The translations under genes were made by a program, and so were the position numbers. 64,000 nucleotides of DNA from Streptomyces griseorubiginosus (GTDB lineage: Bacteria; Actinomycetota; Actinomycetes; Streptomycetales; Streptomycetaceae), in assembly GCF_001514195.1 (NCBI RefSeq), contig NZ_KQ948737.1, positions 638,012 through 702,011 of the forward strand, written 5' to 3'. Positions 7,168 through 13,514 of this stretch are shown here, in pieces. Each line of letters begins with the position of its first letter. Positions within the stretch are counted from its first letter, which is position 1. The notes beneath the pieces are model-generated. The model was not told the DNA's origin, searched no databases, and was given only the letters and a program-made list of their open reading frames with translations.

Positions 7168-7942
7168 GTTCGAGCCACAGATCCAGCAGCCGTGAGTCGC
7201 CTCGCGTCCTGACACCGGGCGCGGGGCGGTCGTAGAGGAAGAGGAGCAGGTCGGTCACGGGTCCGCGGACGCTCGCCGTGGCCACCCCGCCGCCTCGCCG
7301 CCATCGCGGTCGCTCTCCGCCGAGGTCGAGCAGCCACTCCCCCGCCGTTCCCGCGTCGAAGCGCAGGGCCCGCCCGGTTCCGAGCAGGTCGGGTACGCCG
7401 GGCTGGGGCTCGTAGGCCTCGGGGACGGTCGAGAACAGGAGCCATTCCTCCACGGCGTCCGCCGCGAGCCGCTCGTCGACCACGAACTCCGCGCCGGTCA
7501 CCAGGGCCGCGTCGGCGCGGTGCAGCAGGGTCTCGTAGGCCATGCGGCGGGCCCAGAACCCAGTGGACTGCTCGACCAGTTCCTCGTCGGCGGGCGTCCA
7601 CACCCGCACGTCGGGGCCCACCGCCCGGAGGCTCCCGGCCAGCCTGTCGGCGCCCTCCACCAGCCAGTCGCCGAGGCTCCGGTCGTCGAGGTGGGCATGG
7701 GCGGCCGGGTCGTTGACCTGCTCGTCGTCGATCGGCCGTGTGGCCCGGGTCCGTACGATCTCCTCCGCCCAGCGGTGGTCGCCGCCCACGTGCCGCAGCA
7801 GCCGGCCGAGGTGCCAGCCGGGGCAGGTGGGCACCGGCGCGGTGAGGTCGGCGCCCTCGGCGTGGTCGGCGAGGAGGCGGGTCTGGGCGACGATCGCCTG
7901 GCAGTGCTCCTCGAAGTCGAAGGTCGACACGGCTTCCCCCAT
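7142..7942 (-). CDS. Maleylpyruvate isomerase-family mycothiol-dependent enzyme
   Basis: This protein has about 266 residues. ATG 7942 is used; a GTG at 7930 with GGGGA upstream is a fair alternative. The N-terminal half is the DinB-like four-helix MDMPI domain, with the telltale PTCPGWHLGRLLRHV near residues 43-57 and further His residues (HRWAEE, ETLLHRADA) forming the metal site. The C-terminal part (GPVTDLLLFLYDR) is the small MDMPI C-terminal domain. The family includes mycothiol-dependent isomerases and transferases. It lies 16 nt after the AHSA1 gene of an ArsR-led operon, which suggests detoxification. The substrate is not predictable. Confidence 0.88.
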   Translation of the reverse strand: MGEAVSTFDFEEHCQAIVAQTRLLADHAEGADLTAPVPTCPGWHLGRLLRHVGGDHRWAEEIVRTRATRPIDDEQVNDPAAHAHLDDRSLGDWLVEGADRLAGSLRAVGPDVRVWTPADEELVEQSTGFWARRMAYETLLHRADAALVTGAEFVVDERLAADAVEEWLLFSTVPEAYEPQPGVPDLLGTGRALRFDAGTAGEWLLDLGGERPRWRRGGGVATASVRGPVTDLLLFLYDRPAPGVRTRGDSRLLDLWLERTRFWLEA

Positions 7943-7958
7943 CGCCGCCACGCGCCCG

Positions 7959-8597
7959 TCAGGCCTCGGTTCCGGTGTAGAACGCGATCGTCGCGGCCGT
8001 CGTCCTGGCGGCTGTCCCGGCGTCAGCGCCGGAGGCGGCGTAGGCCTCGCCCCAGCTCTCGCCGGAGCCGGTGATGAAAGCACGGCCGTCGGGTGTGGTG
8101 TGCCAGGTCGCGGCCTTCTCCTTGCTGAGCCCGCGGCCCGCGAGGTGCAGCCGCAGTCCGTACAGCCCGAGGTCCCAGCCGACGCCGACGGCACCGGGGC
8201 CGAACTGGTCCCAGAACCCCTCCGGTACGACCGACACGTGCTCGAGTTCGAGGACGGTCCGCTCCCCGTCCTCGGGCGTGAGACGCACCTCGACCTCGCT
8301 GAACCCCGGGTCGGGGCCGAACAGCCAGCTCACCCTCAGCCGCTCGGGTTCCACGCACTCGAGGATCTCGCCACCGGCGTTGCCCTCCAGCTGGTAGCGG
8401 CCGCCGACCTTGAACTCGCCGGTGACCGGCATGAACCAGCGCGCGATGCGTTCGGGGGAGGTCACCGCGTCCCACACGTCGGCGATCTCCGCGTCGTAGG
8501 TGCGGCGCAGCAGGACGGTCCGGGCCTCGCCGGTCTCGACCTGCCGGGTGCCGACCCGTCGGTGCAGTCGGTTGATCTCGTCGGCGATCTCACTCAT
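7959..8597 (-). CDS. SRPBCC (AHSA1/START-like) domain protein
   Basis: This 212-residue protein starts inside the end of the ArsR gene (8-bp overlap), showing translational coupling. Residues 25-160 carry the AHSA1-type helix-grip signature: RTYDAEIADVWDAVTSPERIARWF, then GRYQLEGNAGGEILECVEPERL, then LELEHVSVV. These domains bind hydrophobic ligands in a deep cavity. The C-terminal extension after 165 carries Trp and His residues and is less conserved. The pairing of ArsR with AHSA1 is a widespread actinobacterial module in which the regulator is followed by a ligand-binding protein, here joined by a mycothiol-dependent enzyme. No signal peptide is present. Confidence 0.9.
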   Translation of the reverse strand: MSEIADEINRLHRRVGTRQVETGEARTVLLRRTYDAEIADVWDAVTSPERIARWFMPVTGEFKVGGRYQLEGNAGGEILECVEPERLRVSWLFGPDPGFSEVEVRLTPEDGERTVLELEHVSVVPEGFWDQFGPGAVGVGWDLGLYGLRLHLAGRGLSKEKAATWHTTPDGRAFITGSGESWGEAYAASGADAGTAARTTAATIAFYTGTEA

Positions 8598-8952
8598 CTC
8601 GGCTCATCTCTCCTTGCCGTCTGCGCTCCCGCTTACCGCGCGCGAGTTCCGTGCCGAGCGCGTCGAGCCGCTGGTCCCAGAAACCGCGGAAGCGCTCCAG
8701 CCAGGCGTCCACTTCCCTCAGCGGTGCGGCGTCGACGGCGTAGAGCCGCCGGTTGCCGTCGGCGCGGACGGAGGCGAAGCCGCTGTCCCGCAGCACCTTG
8801 AGGTGCTGTGAGACGGCCGGCTGGGAGATCCCGAACTCGTCCCGGATCACGGCACTGACCTCGCCCGACGCCTGCTCCCCCGAGGCGAGCAGTTCCAGTA
8901 TCCGGCGCCTGACCGGATCTCCTAGTACGTCGAACGCGTGCACGCGACCCAC
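8590..8952 (-). CDS. ArsR-family winged-helix regulator
   Basis: This 120-residue protein has the winged helix at residues 5-90: VLGDPVRRRILELLASGE, then helix-turn-helix FGISQPAVSQHLKVLRDSGF, then the wing VRADGNRRLYAVD. There is no CxC metal motif near helix alpha-3, so it is not a classical arsenic or cadmium sensor; it matches the AHSA1-linked ArsR subgroup. It heads a three-gene operon (regulator, SRPBCC protein, MDMPI enzyme) and has a double palindrome directly upstream, consistent with autorepression. The basic C-terminal tail overlaps the next gene's start. Confidence 0.93.
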   Translation of the reverse strand: MGRVHAFDVLGDPVRRRILELLASGEQASGEVSAVIRDEFGISQPAVSQHLKVLRDSGFASVRADGNRRLYAVDAAPLREVDAWLERFRGFWDQRLDALGTELARGKRERRRQGEMSRDE

Positions 8953-8965
8953 TATGCCACCCGGC

Positions 8966-8987
8966 GCTTATATAAGCCAAGGCTTAT
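8966..8987. promoter_or_regulatory. Double palindromic operator for the ArsR operon
   Basis: A perfect 12-bp palindrome GCTTATATAAGC (8966-8977) overlaps a second one, ATAAGCC-AA-GGCTTAT (8972-8987). The block lies 14 bp upstream of the regulator's ATG and covers the AT-rich -10 region on the minus strand. Three GCTTAT half-sites fit dimer binding by an ArsR-type repressor. Confidence 0.75.
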
Positions 8988-9036
8988 GGACACCTCGCCC
9001 GTCCGGACGACTGGCCCGTCCGGTTCCGCCGGTGGG

Positions 9037-10215
9037 TCACCAGCCGCTGACCCGGTTCCAGAACCCCGCCACAGCGGGCGCCTCGCCGGTCGGCCGGGAG
9101 CCGTCGACGACGTGGTAGCCGCGGTGCTGAGCCGCCGTGGCGCAGGCGTGGTTGGGCAGGATGCGCAGGCGGGTGCCGATGGGCAGGTCAGGGAGGGGGA
9201 CGCCCTCGCGGGCGGTGAGGGTGCCGTGCTCCTGGCTCGCGGCCGTCATGACCAGGCCCGGCAGGAGTGCGCCGGAGAGGTCGGCGACGAGGCCGTATCC
9301 CTGGTCCTGCGCCTGGGCGGCGGTGCCGCGGTCGCGGGACATGGCCATCCAGCCGCCGTCGGTCACGATCCAGCCGTACTCGGGGCGGTGACCGATGACC
9401 GTGACGACGACCGACAGGGCGAGGTCGTCGAGGTCGCAGACGCCGAGGCCGGCCATCACCAGGTCGAAGAACACGTAGTTGCCGGCGCGCAGTTCGGTGA
9501 CGCCGGTGAGGTCCTCGGCGGCGTGGGCGGTCGGGGTGGAGCCGACGCTGACGGTGGCCACGGGCAGGCCGGCCGAGCGCAGTCGTCCGGCCGCGGCGAC
9601 GGCGCTGTCCCGTTCGTTCAGCGCGGCCAGCCGCTGGTCCTCGGCGGTGGGGGCGAAGTACGACTCCCCGGCGTGCGTCAGCACCCCGTCCAGGCAGCCC
9701 GCTTCGTGCAGGACGCGGCCGATCCCGGGAAGCTCGGGGGCGTCAGGCCTGAGACCGCCGCGGTGGCCGTCGCAGTCGATCTCGATCTGGGCCGGCACCG
9801 GGATCGCCGCCCGGCGGGACGCGTCGGCGACGAACTCCGCCTGTTCCGTGCTGTCCAGCAGCACGCGCAAGGTCACCCCGCGCCGCGACAGGGCGAGGAC
9901 ACGCGGCAGTTTGTGGGGGTCGATGCCCACGGCGTAGGTGATGTCGTTGTACCCGCCCTCGGCGAACGCCTCCGCCTCGGCCAGGGTGGAGACGGTCACC
10001 GGGCAGGGCTTCGCGCCCTCGTGCAGCAGGGCGGCGACGTCGAGGCTCTTGGCCGTCTTCACATGCGGGCGCAGGGCGACGCCGAGCCGGTCGGCCCTGG
10101 CGGCCAGTCGCCCGATGTTGCGCCGGGTCCGGCGCACGTCGACGACCGCGAACGGGGTGTCGGGGTCGGCCAGGGTGAGCCGGTCGGCGGCCACGGGGTG
10201 GTTGTCGGGAGTCAC
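9037..10215 (-). CDS. Fold-type III PLP enzyme (DSD1/D-threonine aldolase family)
   Basis: This 392-residue protein has an alanine-racemase-type TIM barrel N-terminus with the PLP lysine at K53 in RPHVKTAKS. The C-terminal beta domain carries PNHAC near residue 358, whose His and Cys match the zinc ligands of D-serine dehydratase. The family includes D-serine dehydratases (D-serine to pyruvate and ammonia) and D-threonine aldolases. It is cytoplasmic. It is transcribed alone from a region with an 18-bp palindrome shared with the divergent SpoIIE gene. The exact D-amino or 3-hydroxy-amino acid substrate is not determined by sequence. Confidence 0.88.
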   Translation of the reverse strand: MTPDNHPVAADRLTLADPDTPFAVVDVRRTRRNIGRLAARADRLGVALRPHVKTAKSLDVAALLHEGAKPCPVTVSTLAEAEAFAEGGYNDITYAVGIDPHKLPRVLALSRRGVTLRVLLDSTEQAEFVADASRRAAIPVPAQIEIDCDGHRGGLRPDAPELPGIGRVLHEAGCLDGVLTHAGESYFAPTAEDQRLAALNERDSAVAAAGRLRSAGLPVATVSVGSTPTAHAAEDLTGVTELRAGNYVFFDLVMAGLGVCDLDDLALSVVVTVIGHRPEYGWIVTDGGWMAMSRDRGTAAQAQDQGYGLVADLSGALLPGLVMTAASQEHGTLTAREGVPLPDLPIGTRLRILPNHACATAAQHRGYHVVDGSRPTGEAPAVAGFWNRVSGW

Positions 10216-10394
10216 GCGGAGGGTCCGTCCTCGGGAAAGGGGCGATGTGGCCCCGGCGGTCCACCTGCCACCCCAGGAACATACGACCGAGGGCCAGGAC
10301 GATCATCGGCCGCGGCGACGCGGTGCCGGTCCGCACCCTCGACGACGCGCCTCGCATGTCCGCCCACCGCCCCGCCGCCACTCGATTGGACTAG

Positions 10395-10412
10395 CTGTCC
10401 AGATCTGGACAG
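10395..10412. promoter_or_regulatory. Perfect 18-bp palindrome between divergent genes
   Basis: CTGTCCAGATCTGGACAG reads identically on both strands. A further TTGTCCAG half-site lies at 10437 and GGACTAG overlaps its left edge. It sits 180 bp upstream of the PLP-enzyme start and 140 bp upstream of the SpoIIE gene. A GntR- or TetR-type operator is the likeliest reading, but no regulator of either type is in the window. Confidence 0.6.
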
Positions 10413-10436
10413 TCAATCTAAGAGTCTGACCGACAG

Positions 10437-10464
10437 TTGTCCAGCGGGGTGATCGAGGTATACA
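10437..10464 (+). promoter_or_regulatory. Candidate promoter of the first SpoIIE gene
   Basis: A -35-like TTGTCC (10437-10442) and a -10-like TATACA (10459-10464) are separated by 16 bp, giving a 5' UTR of about 80 nt before ATG 10553. The -35 overlaps a half-site of the upstream palindrome, so both could be controlled together. The rest of the 337-bp gap (10216-10552) shows no ORF with codon bias. Confidence 0.5.
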
Positions 10465-10552
10465 TATGGGCCGCCCGGGTGCGGGTCGGTGGCCTGGTGG
10501 CGCATTCTTGCTGTGTCGCCCGCGGGACGGCGCACGGACGAGGTAGGGCCGG

Positions 10553-13336
10553 ATGACTGGGAGCGTCAAGGAGGCACAGCCCACGGCCGGGCGGCTGGCG
10601 GCGCTGCTGATCGACAGTTCGACCGAGGCGATCAGTGCGGCCGGCGGCCACGCCGGAGGGGTCTATCTGCGCTCCCGCACGCCCGGACTGCTCAGGCTCG
10701 CCGTCCTGTCCGGCCTGCCCGGTCCCCTGTTCCGCCCCTGGTGGCGGATGCACGTCGACCGCCCCTTCCCCGTCGCGGACGCCTACCGGCTGGGCGTCCA
10801 GGTGATCCTGCCGAACGCCACCGAGACCATGCGCCGCTATCCGCAGTTCGCGGCCGGCCTGCCCTTCCATTTCGGCTCGCTCTACGTACCGGTCGTCAGC
10901 GGTTCCACGACGTACGGCGTGCTGACCGTGCTGCGCCCGGCCGTCGCCGACGCGGCCGAGGTGCTCTCCGGGCGCGACCGCGTGGTGCGGCTCGCCCAGG
11001 AGCTGGGTGCGGCGCTGCGTGTCCTGGAGGAGCAGGACCCCGACCAGGTCGCCTGGGACGGTGAGCCGATGTATCTGCGGCCGCCGACCGCGTCCACCTC
11101 CGTGGGGCGCGTCGGCCGCTTCGCCTGGGACCCCTCGACCACCGCCATCACTCTCGACGAGGATCTGCACACCCTCCTCGGCGTGCCGCCGAGCGAGTTC
11201 CCCGGCACCGCCGAGGCCTTCGCCGACGCCGTGGCCCCCAGCGACGCCCACCGCATCCTGGGGACCTTGCGCGACACCGCCGCCGGTCGCCCGCCCGCGC
11301 TGCCGCTCTACCTGCGGGACGCGGACGGCGAACTGCGGCTGCTGGACCTGTGGAACGCCTACGAGCCGCCCGCCGCCCCCGAGGTCCGGGGCGTCGTCGT
11401 GGCGCCGGGGCCCGCCCCCACCGCCGACTCCGCCGCGGACCTGCTTCCCGACGGAGTGTTCTGCCTCGACCGGCTGGGCCTGGTCGTCTACGCCAATCCG
11501 CGCGCCGCGGAGCTCCTCGGCCGCCCCCGCGCCGAGCTGGTCGGCCGTGACCTGTGGGAGGCCGTGCCCTGGCTGGGCCGCCCCGACTTCGAGGACCACC
11601 TGCGTGCGGCCCTGCTGGCCCCGGACCCGGTCCACTTCCATCTCGAACGGCCTCCGACGCCGGAACCCGGGCCGAACCGGCCGACGCAGGAAGCCGGGCC
11701 CAGCGCGGGGGACGAGGAAGGGCAGCCGGCCACCACGGGCGGCGACTCCGAGCCACGGCCCCGGGACACCGATCAGCCCGCCCCCGCCCAGAACCACGAT
11801 CAGCCCGCCTCCGCGCAGAACCACGAGCAACCCGCCCCCGCACAGAACCACGATCAACCCGCCCCCACCCAGAACCACGATCAGCCCGCCCCCGCCCCGC
11901 ACAGCGAACCGCCGCCGTCCGTGCCGTCACCGCAGCACACCGAGCCCGCCCCCCAGCCGTACGAGGGCGACTGGCTGGCGGTGTCCGTGTACCCGGGGCC
12001 CGACCGGCTGACCTGCACCGTGCGGCCCGCGAGCGGGGTGGCGGACAGTCCTGCCGCGCGGGGGGACGGTGAGTCGGCCGAGGCCGGCGGGAGCCCCCTG
12101 GCACCCCTGTACCGGCCGATCGCCCTCGCCATCGCGCTGAACGAGGCCGTCACCGTCCGACAGGTGTCCGCCGTGGTGATGCGGGAGCTGCTCCCGGCGT
12201 TCGGTGGCCGCAGGCTCGCGATCTACCTGCTCCAGGACCGCCATCTGTACCTGGAGTGGGAGACCGGCTTCCCCAAGGGCTTCCTCTCGCCCTTCGACGG
12301 CGTGGGCCTGGAGACCAGGCTCCCCGGTGTGGAGACCCTCACCAGCGGCCGGCCGCTGTTCTTCGACTCGATGGAGCAGCTGACGGCCGCGTACCCCGGG
12401 ATCGCCCTGGACGCGGCCGAGGGTGCGCGGGCCTTCCTGCCGCTGATCGCCTCCGGCCGGTCCGTCGGTTCCTGCATCCTCGGCTTCGACCGGCCCCGCA
12501 GCTTCTCCACCGAGGAACGCACGGTGCTCACCGCGCTGGCCGGACTCATCGCCCACGCCATGGAGAAGGCACAGCGCTACGAGTCGGAGACCGCGCTCGC
12601 CCGGGGCCTCCAGCAGGTCCTGCTGCCCCGCCGGCTGTCGGCGCACCCGCAGCTGGAGACCACGGGCCGCTATCTGCCCGGCACCGCGGGGATGGACGTC
12701 GGCGGGGACTGGTACGACGTGGTCGAGTCCGGCGGCGGGCTGGCGCTGGTCATCGGGGACGTCCAGGGGCACGGTGTGCAGGCGGCGGCCACCATGGGCC
12801 AACTGCGCAGCGCGGTCCGGGCCTTCGCGCTGGGCGACCGGTCCCCGGACGAGGTCATGAGCAGCACCAACCACCTCCTGATCGACCTCGACCCCGGGCT
12901 CTTCGCCAGCTGCTGCTACATCCGCCTCGATCCCGCCACCGGGCTGGCCCGCGCGGCCCGCGCCGGACACCCGCCCCCGCTGCTGCGCCAGGCCGACGGC
13001 CGTACCCGGGTCCTGGACCTGCCCGGCGGGGTGGTGCTCGGGGTGGACCCGCGGGCCCGCTATCCGGTCTCCGAGTTCCAGGTGGACCCCGGCGCGGTCC
13101 TCGCGCTCTACACGGACGGGCTGGTGGAGCGGCCCGGCCACGACATCGACGAGGGGATCACCGCGCTGCGGGTGGCACTGGCGAAGGCCGGGGCGCCCGC
13201 CCGTCCGGGCCAGCGGTTCCTGGCGGGCGTCGCGGACCGGCTGACGGCGACCGCCCGGCACGCCACCGACCGCCCCGACGACATCGCCCTCCTCCTCGCG
13301 ACGCGACGCGGGGCGCCCGCGGCCGGGTCGCACTGA
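10553..13336 (+). CDS. Multi-sensor PP2C phosphatase (GAF-PAS-PAS-GAF-SpoIIE)
   Basis: This is a 927-residue soluble protein. Approximate order: GAF 10-160; PAS 180-275; PAS 295-355 (PDGVFCLDRLGLVVYANPRA); a Pro/Gln linker 365-475 with five 9-residue repeats; GAF 520-690; SpoIIE-type PP2C 700-920. Phosphatase metal motifs are present: GGDWYD near 718, GDVQGHG near 738, AGHPPP near 805, and LYTDGLVE near 855. Such proteins usually dephosphorylate an anti-sigma-factor antagonist (STAS protein) and so release a sigma factor. No kinase domain is attached, unlike the gene immediately downstream. No anti-sigma or antagonist gene is adjacent, so the partner acts in trans. It is probably linked functionally to the next SpoIIE gene. 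Confidence 0.93.
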   Translation: MTGSVKEAQPTAGRLAALLIDSSTEAISAAGGHAGGVYLRSRTPGLLRLAVLSGLPGPLFRPWWRMHVDRPFPVADAYRLGVQVILPNATETMRRYPQFAAGLPFHFGSLYVPVVSGSTTYGVLTVLRPAVADAAEVLSGRDRVVRLAQELGAALRVLEEQDPDQVAWDGEPMYLRPPTASTSVGRVGRFAWDPSTTAITLDEDLHTLLGVPPSEFPGTAEAFADAVAPSDAHRILGTLRDTAAGRPPALPLYLRDADGELRLLDLWNAYEPPAAPEVRGVVVAPGPAPTADSAADLLPDGVFCLDRLGLVVYANPRAAELLGRPRAELVGRDLWEAVPWLGRPDFEDHLRAALLAPDPVHFHLERPPTPEPGPNRPTQEAGPSAGDEEGQPATTGGDSEPRPRDTDQPAPAQNHDQPASAQNHEQPAPAQNHDQPAPTQNHDQPAPAPHSEPPPSVPSPQHTEPAPQPYEGDWLAVSVYPGPDRLTCTVRPASGVADSPAARGDGESAEAGGSPLAPLYRPIALAIALNEAVTVRQVSAVVMRELLPAFGGRRLAIYLLQDRHLYLEWETGFPKGFLSPFDGVGLETRLPGVETLTSGRPLFFDSMEQLTAAYPGIALDAAEGARAFLPLIASGRSVGSCILGFDRPRSFSTEERTVLTALAGLIAHAMEKAQRYESETALARGLQQVLLPRRLSAHPQLETTGRYLPGTAGMDVGGDWYDVVESGGGLALVIGDVQGHGVQAAATMGQLRSAVRAFALGDRSPDEVMSSTNHLLIDLDPGLFASCCYIRLDPATGLARAARAGHPPPLLRQADGRTRVLDLPGGVVLGVDPRARYPVSEFQVDPGAVLALYTDGLVERPGHDIDEGITALRVALAKAGAPARPGQRFLAGVADRLTATARHATDRPDDIALLLATRRGAPAAGSH
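11771..11904 (+). repeat. 27-bp in-frame coding repeat, five copies
   Basis: Units start at 11771, 11798, 11825, 11852 and 11879 and encode a nine-residue repeat (DQPAPAQNH and variants) in the linker between the PAS and second GAF domains. The nucleotide units differ mainly at third positions, so the array is being kept as protein. Confidence 0.9.
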
Positions 13337-13500
13337 GTACGCGGGACACCCCCGACCGGAGCCCACTCAGGTCCCCCTTGGGGCCCGGCCCCTCACCCAC
13401 GTCGCGCCCGCCCGACGTCGCTCTGCGTGCACATGTCGAAGGCTCTGTCGCTGTTCTGTCACACCTTGTGACGCCCCTCGCCTCCTGCGGCGCGGCAGTG

Positions 13501-13514
13501 TAGACATGGGCACA
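13501..13514 (+). promoter_or_regulatory. Possible leaderless promoter of the second SpoIIE gene
   Basis: TAGACA (13501-13506) lies 7 nt before ATG 13514, where no ribosome site is visible. This is the geometry of leaderless transcription in Streptomyces. The last base of the hexamer departs from the usual TANNNT, so the call is weak. The 177-bp gap also holds GTCAC-ACCTT-GTGAC around 13459-13472. Confidence 0.3.
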
